Shown piece after piece: positions 7,601-13,359 of a DNA stretch of 13,359 bases (position 1 is its first letter; each line of letters opens with the position of its first letter). Source of the DNA: Acanthaster planci. Its lineage: Eukaryota > Echinodermata > Asteroidea > Valvatida > Acanthasteridae. A program made the position numbers and the translations under genes. The stretch spans positions 508,721 through 522,079 of the forward strand of contig NW_019091468.1 in NCBI RefSeq assembly GCF_001949145.1, written 5' to 3'. The notes under the pieces are model-generated. The model ran no database searches and had not been told where the DNA came from. It worked only from the letters and a program-made list of their open reading frames with translations.

Positions 7601-10600
7601 AATATTCGATGGTCCACCGAATATTAGGTTATTTGGATATTTGGCACAGCCTTACTTTCCCTTGACAACTTTTATATATGCCAAGGTTTTCACGGACATT
7701 ATACCCTAAAAAAATTTGAATTTTCCTAGACAGAGATGTCTCAGAAAATAGGGAGCTTTTCAAGGGCAAATCAATGACCTTCTCTTCCTTGATAATTTCA
7801 ACAGCACTTGAGTTTTAGTCCTCAATGGCTTTCAAAAACACACCCTCAACTTTTCCGTTTAAAAATGTGACCTTTTCTTGACAAACTTGACACTTATGTA
7901 TTGTGAGAAGTCCCGCAAAAAATATACCAAGAAAGTTATACGCAAAAATTATAAGACCTTCCTAGAACAAACCAGATGACTTTTTTTCTTGATAAAAATT
8001 GTTAACACTACCATGACAGCATAACATTTCCATTCAGAATCCTGTGGGAACAGAGAGTTTACAACTGACCTTATGGCAATTCTATGACTGCCTCTCAGTA
8101 ATCAGTCCAGAATTTTCCCTGAAAGAAAAAAACCGCAGAGTTTGGACTTACGTTGGTAGTTGCCAGGAGATGGAGTTGGCTGATAGGGCGAGTAGGTGGA
8201 TTCGCTGCCGTACATCCCAGACGAGCTACCGGGAGTGGCCGGGGTGTAAGGGCCATTGCTGGGCGGGGTCTCCGATCCATAACCAGGGGTGGCAGGGTTG
8301 GGTGTGGCACCGTACGGCTGAGGGGAGGGGGACGCCTCGTCATAGCTGAAGTCGTAATCACTGGACCTGGATATGAGAATGTTCGTCTTCTATATAAGGC
8401 TGACACCGGATTTTGAATTTGACTTCACACTGGATCGAGATTGGCCGAAAGAAATGGAGACCTAGGGAGCAGTTTAATGAAGACCCTTCAAATGCTCATT
8501 GCTACATGCACCAACAGCAGGTTAGGACTGATCTCTAGCTGTATTAAAGAACTTTAAGATGAACCCTTGCCATCCAAGCGTAACTTTTTTGACAGTCAAC
8601 TGTAGCTTTGAATACCTCCCAAGCTTTCCCATGACGAAACCACAATGAACTTGGCGTTGATGCCTTTAGAATCTGGTTCCCGAAAATGCTTGCGTTAGTC
8701 AGAGTTGGAATTTGCTGAGTTACCTGCTGGGCGTGTTGGTGATGTTGGGGTCCCAGGCTCCAGATCTTCCTGGCGTCTGACTCCCATCATGCAACGGGGT
8801 CTGTGAGCCGTAGTGGGGCGTTCTACTTCCTGCAGGGCAAAGGCAAAACAAGCGTTCTTGTAATACTGCATAAACCCTGTGCTACCGCAAAAGATTTAAT
8901 ATCGGATAAAGTGACAATTAAGAAGAAAAATGAAGAAATGATCAGTTTTAGAGGTGGAAGGAGAACCCCAGAAGTGGGAGGGTAACCCTAGTCAAATATT
9001 CTAGGTAAAAACCCAACCGAATAAGGCAACGACTGAAAACCCAATCCTCCTGCAGATCTCAGCAGAATGCAAGCTAGGGCTGCAGCAGTGGAAGTCGAGG
9101 GAAGAGCCACCAAGCCGACCCGGCTCCCCAAATTTGATGACTGAATTCACTCATCAAAATCTACACACTCTGAATATTTGGTCTGACCTTCACCAATGCA
9201 AGTTGTTGAACACTGTATGCTCAGTGATTTACAGGAGCTTGTGGGAAAAAGTTGCTCTGCAGGTGGAAGTCGAACCCATAACCTCCTCGTTACTTGTGCC
9301 TTCTGGTCTTAACCAGACGACTACCAAGCTTGTTAGGGCAAGCTGGCTGGTGCAATTATGAGTGCCTCAGCCAAAGACTAGTGAAAGGCTTAGTCTAATG
9401 AAGTCGATTCAATAGTTTGTTCAAACAAACCTCATGTCTGATCTATCTGTGATAAGGACAACTGATTCTGACAGTGAATAAAGTAGAGTGACTTCGTGAA
9501 CATCTACCAAGTAATTTGCAATACGCATGTATATGGCTACCCTGAAATAACGGCTATGGCTAAGAAAAGCATGAGCGCGTATGGAAGCTGCTTGATAGTG
9601 GCTGCATCCACTTCCCATAGACATGTGTTCCAGTCAGCTGCAGCTGAGAGTTTCGGACAAGGCTTATGGCAACAAGTTTACAGCTTTAAGACAAACGGGA
9701 ACCTTACCATCATGGAGAGGTGTCTGCGAGCCATAGACTGGTGTCTTGGATCCAGAGCCGTACATGGGAGTCTGGGAACCATACATGGGTGTGCGACCAT
9801 AAGCCGTCGTTGCGCCAGTTCTGATCTGCCCACTGAAAGAAAAATGGATTTTTAAAACAATGTTCTTTACCGTCTTCAAAACGTACATGTACATATTGAG
9901 AAATACCTTTCATATTTTGCTGCTAGATAAATGGCAGTTATTAAATATCTCCTTCCTGATGAGACAATGATTTCCAAACACTGCTTTCATTTAAAAAAAA
10001 ACCTCTTCACTTACCCAACTCTGTTCAATCTGTTTTTGTCAACGCTGATTGTTCTGAACATGGCATGTAGCTCCACCCTGGCTGTGGATTCCGTAGCGTC
10101 CTTCACAATACCGATGTGACCTACATGAATGGACACCACCAAATGACAGCTTGATTCTCAACCTAAAAACAGGTTCAAGGGCCCTCGTGTGTCAATCCTT
10201 GCAGAGTCTTTCTCAAGGGATAAAAGATATTGGAAGAGTCTCGAGCAAGAAGGAAATGCACACGCAAAGAAAGGGGGGAAAGAAAGTGAACCAGGGGGAC
10301 TGCTGAAGGAAAGCAGACGCGTCATAAAAACAATCCTCTTGATGATTTGTCATTTGCCACGGTAATGGGACCCATGTTGTGATTACTTTGTGGTTTGTTT
10401 GCTTGCCTAAGTAACTCTGAATCGGTACATAGGCCTACTCTAAATATACAGGTTGAATTCAACTATGCCTTTTGTTCTATGAGTGCTTGCTCCAAATCTC
10501 TCCAATGTTTCAATACCCAGCATTCCCAAGTCCTGCAGTTTCCTGTTTTGAGATGCCCTGTTTGGTTTGGTTTGTTAAGAAAAATTTCATGGAAATGCTA

Positions 10601-13115
10601 AACAGAGAAAGTTGCAGAGTGCAAGAAGCGTTCAACTAGAAAGAAAAACAGGCTGACCAATCAAAGTGTCATATGACGGTTACTTAGCAAAAAACTGGTA
10701 TCCTTCTAAATGCAACACATGCTCTAGGCTGGTTGAGCAGCATTTGCTGAGTAATCGTTTTCTGCTTAGCAGCTCAAACACGAGCAGACTTTACCTTTGT
10801 ATGGTCCCTGTGATATCCGGACTGTCTGACCAATCATCTCCATGTCTCGACCAATTCGGCCTCGTCCCCTGCCCATCGGTGCGTTGCCCATACCTGAACA
10901 CGGACAAGTAATAAAGCACTAGCCTGGGGCGGTATAAAGGCTTTACACGGTAGCCATACTGCAGGGCAGTTCCACTGTTCCACAGGGAAACTTCCTCTCT
11001 GCATACCTTGTGCAACAAAAGCACTGGCCTGCAGGATGGCTGCCGTGCAAACCCTTTATTTGCAAACCCTCTATTGGCAAACCCTGTATATCATCATCAT
11101 TGATGCACAGTATTATGTTATTGGACATTATACAAAAATTCAAAGACGTGTCACTACTTTGGTGGTTAACTTCATTAAGAAGACTTCAGGCTGGATTTAA
11201 AGCTGGCAAGAGGTTAAGACCATGGCAGAGAAAAAAATGAATCGTTATCTTACCACCGCTGCTGGGGTGGGCAGGGCTGGATATTCTGGGAGACATTGGG
11301 GTGTATCCAATGCCAAATCCTGAATCCATTTGCTGAGAGAAATGAAGAACAATTTCTTTTGAAACACTCTTTTCTACAGTCCAATTTATTGATACGAGGG
11401 AAGGACTTGCGTACCGATCAATGTATTAGCAAGCTCTTCTGAGGACAGCACATTTCAACGGCAGCAAAATGGGAATACAGATATTGACAAAACACGGAAA
11501 GCTTACGTGATGCAAACCCTTTCTTCAAAATTAAATTGCTTTGATGTTCTGGCAATTGACCGTGTGTTTTTTGAGTGTTGTCTACAAAACATGAAGCTGA
11601 TTTTCGGCACCTCAGTAGTCTGAGTAATTTACCGACCATTGGCTTCAGTTTCGGTATTATTACACATGTTACGCTTTTTGCTACGGGACTACACCATGTT
11701 TGTTGACGTTTGATACCCATTATAGGTCACGTGACTCAGCAGGCGCAATCGGTCTATCTATTTTTTGCAAAGATGATGATATGAACAAAATGGATCATGA
11801 CAGTGACACCAGAGACGAGAAAACTTAGGTACGTCAGAGGGAAATGGAGGAAGTTGAGGTTCATGAACTCACCCTGGAGCCACCAGCCAAGACGATGTGT
11901 CTTGTCCGACAGACAAAGATCCCGCCGTTCTCCGTCATCAAGCGAGAGTGCAGGAATGCAAAGCTCCGATAGATATGCTTAATCTCACCCTGACGACCCT
12001 GCCAATAACAGCAAGAGCAAATGTACAACAGTGATGAAAATTTTCATAAGGGCTTAACCACTTTGTGCCGGGGTGTCCAGCATTGGGTTTGTATACATAG
12101 CCAGGCTGCCCGAAATCGGACAAAAGAGTTGGGCCTTGTAACAAAAGACCATACTCGGAACAAAAGACCAGGCTGCTGGGAATTGCCAACATTTGTTCAG
12201 TTGTCAATAGCGGAGGACATCTGTCACTGTTTTGAAAGATTATACCACTGTTTGTGGCATTCAGCACGAGCAGATTACCACCGGGGACAAAAGCGCTCCA
12301 GCACTCTGATAAGCGACACAATACTGCTGCACGCTGATTTGGCCACTGTTGAAAAGATGCCAGCAGCGCACTGTGCCAGTTTTGGGAACAAAAGAAAATT
12401 ACAAAACGCCGCACAATCTGGGCTACAAGGTGGCAAGCCTGGCTAAAATATTTGGGTGTCAATAGATTTTGTCTGTCAGATTAGAGTAGCCACCAGACAG
12501 TCACTCGACGGGGTTTAGGCATTCAGGTAAAAAGACATGAACTTTTGAGGAGTTTTGAATAACGTGTCAGAAATCCAAACTCGGTTATCTCGGGGAGGGG
12601 GGGACTTTGCTGTCTGACGAGAAATATAACATTCCTTGCAATCTTCAATCCTCCATTTCTAATATGATTTGTCACATATCCTCCAGGGTTAAGGACAGTG
12701 TTTTATTTGAGTAAGTCCACCACAAATCCATCGCGAGTCATTCTGTCTGAAGCCAATTCACAAGCTGTTCAAATGAGGTGTGACAAAAGTCTTCTTTTGT
12801 CATCGTTCACCTTGTTGCTTATGACTGGCCTTGCAAAGGGGCTTGTAAATGGTCTTTTGAAGGGACCGGTGAAAGGACTTGCGATGGCCGCAACTCCAAC
12901 ATTGGTTGAGGACACCAAATGTACTTAATTTCTGCACTTCCTTAACAGTGCACCTAATATTGGGTACCAAGTTCTGTTATTAAACATACCGAGTGTGGTC
13001 CGTCGATGACTTTGACGATATCCTTGACTTGTATGTTGTTCTGTTCAGCATCCAATGCGATGGCGTTGCGGGAATCTTTCTTTCTGGTAATGGCTGCCGC
13101 TTTGACGTGGACCAA
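4533..13115 (-). CDS. SUPT5H: SUPT5H (transcription elongation factor SPT5), C-terminal half, 11 exons, 5' end outside window
   Basis: SPT5 pairs with SPT4 to form DSIF, which binds RNA polymerase II in the nucleus, supports promoter-proximal pausing and becomes a positive elongation factor after P-TEFb phosphorylation. I joined eleven minus-strand exons by GT-AG splice sites and by match to the animal SPT5 sequence as I remember it. They give 1542 nt, or 513 residues and a TAA stop, with no frame break. In order the fragment holds KOW4 (about residues 30-84), a linker with MSPRISSP (97-104), KOW5 (about 131-178), CTR1 (190-240), CTR2 (about 265-395) and the C-terminal KOW6-KOW7 region (about 405-513). 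Window residue numbers start at the first codon of the 13115 exon. Intron phases in transcript order are 0,0,1,1,2,1,2,1,0,0. The promoter, start codon, NGN domain and KOW1-3 lie upstream, beyond 13359. Family identity is very secure; splice edges rest on sequence only, without transcripts. Confidence 0.96.
4757..5219 (+). mobile_element. Dispersed repeat, copy A (last SPT5 intron)
   Basis: From ctggtggctactctaatc to gaagtggttaag this sequence aligns with the reverse complement of 12053-12496, at roughly 80-85 % by eye with small indels. Shared blocks include agcccagattgtgc, gtaattttcttttgttccc, gaatgccacaaacagtgg and atgttggcaattcccagcag. It is a non-coding interspersed repeat of unknown class. 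The orientation label is arbitrary. Confidence 0.85.
5220..5628. other. Last SPT5 intron, remaining part
   Basis: This part of the 4677-5628 intron holds a purine-rich stretch on the plus strand (about 5280-5415: repeated gggg, gagg, aagg and gagaga), the hairpin at 5434-5520 and the exon 10 donor. No coding exon was seen. Confidence 0.6.
5434..5520. repeat. 87-bp hairpin with perfect 16-bp ends
   Basis: The end ttggaaccaaaatggc (5434-5449) is exactly inverted at 5505-5520. Inside, cagtgca (5465-5471) pairs with tgcactg (5487-5493) around a 15-base loop. It may be a tiny MITE or a structured intronic RNA of about microRNA-precursor length. Confidence 0.8.
5629..5724 (-). CDS. SUPT5H: SPT5 window exon 10: rest of KOW6
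   Basis: This 96-nt exon (32 codons, phase 0 at both ends) encodes [20 protein letters not shown] followed by [12 protein letters not shown]. It matches GMCSVYLKDSEKVVSISxEHLEPxTP of vertebrate SPT5. The acceptor is gccgacag|GGAAGG; the donor is GACAGA|gtaagta. It is symmetric, so skipping would keep frame but remove the second half of KOW6. Confidence 0.94.
5974..6130. mobile_element. 157-bp foldback MITE in SPT5 intron
   Basis: The left arm agggaacgtttcgtaatt..gaaggcggtatttact is inverted at the right end, whose reverse complement reads agggagcgtttcataatt..gaaggcggtatttact. An inner block around gcggtaccgctgttttt also pairs. There are few mismatches, so it looks younger than the other foldbacks here. 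The left flank is TTA and the right flank is AATT; a target duplication is not clear. Confidence 0.75.
6302..6371. repeat. Short element with ttaaccctaac inverted ends
   Basis: The end ttaaccctaac (6302-6312) is perfectly inverted as gttagggttaa (6361-6371). The 70-bp span is AT-rich inside and non-coding. The ends resemble telomere repeats, but there is only about one and a half units, so this is not telomeric DNA. Confidence 0.5.
6540..6590 (-). repeat. Possible tRNA-derived SINE fragment (B box only)
   Basis: On the minus strand gggttcaagtcccac carries a canonical Pol III B box (GGTTCRANNCC) in a T-arm-like setting, followed downstream on that strand by a T run near 6526-6535. No A box or cloverleaf can be built, so it is not a tRNA gene. 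It lies just 3' of exon 9, in intron DNA. Confidence 0.4.
6658..6977 (-). CDS. SUPT5H: SPT5 window exon 9: CTR2 and start of KOW6
   Basis: This is the longest exon (320 nt, 106 full codons). CTR2 units include [28 protein letters not shown] and [10 protein letters not shown], followed by [17 protein letters not shown]. These fit the animal CTR2 consensus P-T-P-S-P-x-(S/G)-Y. After a Gly-rich hinge the exon gives [11 protein letters not shown] and [11 protein letters not shown], the start of the C-terminal KOW6 module. The acceptor is ttgctcccacag|CTACT; the donor is ATCTCG|gtaagtg. The open frame runs on past the donor into the intron without homology, which supports splicing there. Confidence 0.94.
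6978..8151 (-). other. SPT5 intron between exons 8 and 9, AT-rich
   Basis: This 1.17-kb AT-rich intron holds the inverted-end element at 7166-7652. The remainder (about 7653-8151) shows no repeat that I can delimit and no exon. Confidence 0.7.
7166..7652. mobile_element. Element with imperfect inverted ends (agggctgagtcaa..)
   Basis: The left end agggctgagtcaatttgaat and the right end, which reads aaggctgtgccaaatatcc in reverse complement, are related, and both run into many aatattc/gaatatt strings. The layout fits an old non-autonomous DNA transposon of about 490 bp. The edges are approximate. Confidence 0.45.
8152..8366 (-). CDS. SUPT5H: SPT5 window exon 8: CTR1-CTR2 spacer and first CTR2 repeats
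   Basis: This 215-nt exon encodes [20 protein letters not shown], then [41 protein letters not shown] and [10 protein letters not shown]. It starts with a short acidic-aromatic segment equivalent to EYEYAFDDE in human SPT5, then Thr-Pro and Ser-Pro rich repeats. It is low complexity, rich in Pro, Ser, Tyr and Gly, and clearly higher in G+C than the flanking introns. The acceptor is ctcatatccag|GTCCAG and the donor is CAAC|gtaagt. An alternative acceptor six bases inside would break the frame with exon 7. Confidence 0.93.
8367..8723 (-). other. SPT5 intron between exons 7 and 8
   Basis: A 357-bp intron with donor gtaact and acceptor ctcatatccag. I see nothing in it beyond the splice sites. 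Confidence 0.7.
8724..8829 (-). CDS. SUPT5H: SPT5 window exon 7: CTR1, second part
   Basis: This 106-nt exon encodes [20 protein letters not shown] followed by [14 protein letters not shown] and part of an Arg codon. It adds Thr-Pro sites at window residues 224, 231 and 239, making seven in CTR1. The closing GAWDPNxxNTPSR string marks the end of CTR1 in animal SPT5. The acceptor is gccctgcag|GAAGT; the donor is AGCAG|gtaact. Confidence 0.95.
8830..9707 (-). other. SPT5 intron between exons 6 and 7
   Basis: An 878-bp intron. It contains a tRNA-like SINE fragment at 9260-9332. The rest has no exon, hairpin or tandem repeat that I can delimit. Confidence 0.7.
9260..9332 (-). repeat. tRNA-like sequence, probably tRNA-derived SINE head
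   Basis: The minus strand reads ttggtagtcgtctggttaag, an A-box and D-arm-like stretch with a GTC/GAC stem. About 45 bases later it reads gggttcgacttccacc, a B-box and T-arm-like stretch with four of five pairs in the T stem. The acceptor stem does not pair and no anticodon stem forms. It is therefore a decayed tRNA or a SINE head rather than a working tRNA gene. Confidence 0.45.
9708..9832 (-). CDS. SUPT5H: SPT5 window exon 6: CTR1, first part
   Basis: This 125-nt exon encodes [10 protein letters not shown] and then the repeats [22 protein letters not shown] and YGSQTPLHD. These are CTR1 heptad-like units (G-S-x-T-P-x-Y), the P-TEFb/CDK9 substrate region that recruits elongation and processing factors. 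The Thr-Pro sites at window residues 193, 200, 209 and 216 lie here. The acceptor is ctttcag|TGGG; the donor is GATG|gtaagg. The codon for Gly 221 is split with the next exon. Confidence 0.95.
10015..10120 (-). CDS. SUPT5H: SPT5 window exon 5: rest of KOW5
   Basis: This 106-nt exon begins by completing the Gly of GPYKG. It then encodes [20 protein letters not shown] and [14 protein letters not shown], ending two bases into another Gly codon. [16 protein letters not shown] with TISVDxxRL is diagnostic of KOW5 in animal SPT5. The acceptor is attcatgtag|GTCAC; the donor is GTTGG|gtaagtg. KOW5 contacts the polymerase stalk and nascent RNA in known structures (family knowledge). Confidence 0.95.
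10121..10794 (-). other. SPT5 intron between exons 4 and 5, with possible foldback fragment
   Basis: A 674-bp intron. Its 10660-10790 part has ggttacttagcaaaa, ggttgagcagcatttgc and ctgcttagcagc, similar in words to the foldback at 825-1080. It may be a decayed relative, but it does not form a clean palindrome. No exon was seen. Confidence 0.4.
10795..10893 (-). CDS. SUPT5H: SPT5 window exon 4: RG-rich linker and start of KOW5
   Basis: This 99-nt exon, phase 1 at both ends, encodes [19 protein letters not shown] followed by [13 protein letters not shown]. The [14 protein letters not shown] string is the start of KOW5 and is nearly identical across animals. The MGRGRGR segment matches the RGRGR run just before KOW5 in vertebrate SPT5, an arginine-rich stretch of the sort methylated by PRMTs in the human protein (inference here). 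The acceptor is ccgtgttcag|GTATGG; the donor is AAAG|gtaaag. Confidence 0.94.
10894..11253 (-). other. SPT5 intron between exons 3 and 4
   Basis: A 360-bp intron holding three 15-bp direct repeats (11046-11090) and no other recognisable feature. Confidence 0.7.
11046..11090. repeat. Three tandem 15-bp repeats
   Basis: The units are tgcaaaccctttatt, tgcaaaccctctatt and ggcaaaccctgtata, directly adjacent. This is a short minisatellite inside an intron. Confidence 0.8.
11254..11332 (-). CDS. SUPT5H: SPT5 window exon 3: KOW4-KOW5 linker with SP phosphosite motif
   Basis: This 79-nt exon (26 codons plus one base) encodes [20 protein letters not shown] followed by AHPSSG. The [10 protein letters not shown] core matches the human linker that contains Ser666, a known P-TEFb target linked to pause release (established for the human protein). 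Both Ser-Pro sites (window residues 98 and 103) are kept here. The flanking Gly-rich part differs from the human sequence. The acceptor is tttctctcag|CAA; the donor is GGTG|gtaag, phase 1, giving a Gly codon with the next exon. Confidence 0.92.
11333..11872 (-). other. SPT5 intron between exons 2 and 3
   Basis: A 540-bp intron with donor gtgagt and acceptor tttctctcag. A 100-codon open frame on the minus strand (11720-11418) shows no SPT5 similarity and no known domain. Splicing directly from GGSR to QMDSGFG gives a linker close to the expected length, so no exon appears to be missing. Confidence 0.7.
11873..11998 (-). CDS. SUPT5H: SPT5 window exon 2: rest of KOW4
   Basis: This exon has 42 codons, phase 0 at both ends. 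It reads [19 protein letters not shown], then [14 protein letters not shown], then HIVLAGGSR. The GRxGEIxHxxRSFAFLH and GGxFVCxTRHxVLAGG signatures are strongly conserved in SPT5 KOW4. The acceptor ..ctgttattggcag has a good pyrimidine tract; the donor is TCCAGG|gtgagt. There are stops close by in the minus-strand reading frame, so the exon was found by protein similarity, not by ORF length. It is symmetric in phase, so skipping it would keep frame but destroy KOW4. Confidence 0.94.
12053..12496 (-). mobile_element. Dispersed repeat, copy B (intron 1 of window)
   Basis: The reverse complement of this stretch aligns with 4757-5219 from ctggtggctactctaatc to gtggttaag. Compared with copy A it lacks a few bases after ccttgt and differs by scattered substitutions, mostly transitions. 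The two copies face each other within one transcription unit. Confidence 0.85.
12823..12882 (+). repeat. Five degenerate 12-bp tandem repeats
   Basis: Successive 12-base units actggccttgca, aaggggcttgta, aatggtcttttg, aagggaccggtg and aaaggacttgcg would read [16 protein letters not shown] and KGLA on the plus strand. They lie within a 76-codon open frame inside an SPT5 intron. A short tandem duplication is more likely than a gene. Confidence 0.6.
12990..13115 (-). CDS. SUPT5H: SPT5 window exon 1: KOW3-KOW4 linker and start of KOW4
   Basis: This exon has 42 codons, phase 0 at both ends. It reads [14 protein letters not shown], then [13 protein letters not shown], then [15 protein letters not shown]. 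The stretch [14 protein letters not shown] is a typical KOW motif start and matches KOW4 of animal SPT5 almost residue for residue. The acceptor is ..ttataacag before TTGGTC; the donor is TCG|gtatg. The preceding exon is not in the remaining 244 bases of the window, so the upstream intron is at least that long. KOW4 lies near the RNA exit region of polymerase II in known DSIF structures (family knowledge). Confidence 0.94.
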
Positions 13116-13359
13116 CTGTTATAAAAGAAGTGAGACATTTGAAGTTTGACAGTGTTGCAAGTATGGAGGTATCCCAAGCCCTTACTGCGCAAGTCTGAGG
13201 ACATCAGGCGATCTTTGCCATGTGGTTCTTAACCCATTCACGCCAGGACGCATTAAGACATGCCGTAAAAATTGAGACCCTCAGCCCGCTTTTCAGCTTT
13301 TATTCTCAGCCCACGCTCGAGTGAACACGGTGAAAGAAGGCAAACCCCGGCTCTTGTAC
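13116..13359 (-). other. SPT5 intron upstream of window exon 1 (partial)
   Basis: It ends with acceptor ttataacag before 13115. No exon encoding the expected KOW3 end (..YGK) occurs here, so the next upstream exon lies beyond the window. Confidence 0.75.

Larger units (their letters stand above)
11999..12989 (-). other. SPT5 intron between exons 1 and 2
   Basis: A 991-bp intron. About half is repeat copy B (12053-12496), and a 12-bp repeat run lies at 12823-12882. The 174-codon open frame across copy B on the minus strand is not coding: it follows the repeat and is broken in copy A. Confidence 0.7.

Noticed and set aside
11418-11720. Minus-strand 100-codon frame between SPT5 exons 2 and 3, tested as a missing SPT5 exon
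   Set aside because: It has no SPT5 similarity, and exon 2 joins exon 3 in frame with a linker of expected length.
12021-12462. Long overlapping open frames on both strands (174 and 141 codons)
   Set aside because: They lie wholly in repeat copy B. The same sequence in copy A has stops and indels, and no domain is recognisable. They are by-products of the repeat.
1-13359. A new multi-gene defence or mobile system
   Set aside because: Apart from SPT5 there is no second gene that I can support, only repeats and introns. Nothing here suggests such a system.

Overview
The window looks like nuclear DNA from an animal, most likely a marine invertebrate deuterostome. It carries one recognisable gene, on the minus strand: the 3' portion of the gene for transcription elongation factor SPT5 (SUPT5H), cut into short exons by GT-AG introns. 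The SPT5 tail is of animal type, with both CTR1 and CTR2 repeats. Non-coding DNA is AT-rich and full of small foldback (MITE-like) repeats. Some of these, with a TTTCATRGAGCT..CTTAAGCA end, resemble families I associate with echinoderm genomes. That species guess is from memory and weak.

Layout, read along the minus-strand transcript. Positions 13359-13116 are intron. Eleven coding exons follow: 13115-12990, 11998-11873, 11332-11254, 10893-10795, 10120-10015, 9832-9708, 8829-8724, 8366-8152, 6977-6658, 5724-5629 and 4676-4533 (stop codon 4535-4533). All junctions keep frame. Joined, the exons give 1542 nt, which is 513 residues plus a stop, or roughly the C-terminal half of an SPT5 of usual animal length (about 1,050-1,100 residues). 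They encode KOW4, the serine-proline linker, KOW5, CTR1, CTR2 and the C-terminal KOW6-KOW7 region. The N-terminal acidic region, NGN domain and KOW1-3 must lie beyond position 13359.

The introns hold repeats rather than genes. A diverged repeat of about 450 bp occurs twice in opposite orientation (4757-5219 and 12053-12496). There is an 87-bp hairpin (5434-5520), a 157-bp foldback (5974-6130), a 487-bp element with imperfect inverted ends (7166-7652) and two fragments resembling tRNA-derived SINEs.

Positions 1-4532 lie downstream of the SPT5 stop codon and hold no gene that I can support. This part contains a degenerate minisatellite with unit near aaaacctgccatc (1-790), two foldback elements (825-1080 and about 3963-4088), a hairpin (1695-1755) and a 136-bp near-palindrome (4358-4493). 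The last begins 39 nt after the stop codon, so it probably sits in the SPT5 3' UTR.

I found no operon, CRISPR array, phage, toxin system or other new multi-gene system. The most interesting items are the 3' UTR hairpin and the inverted repeat pair spanning the gene.
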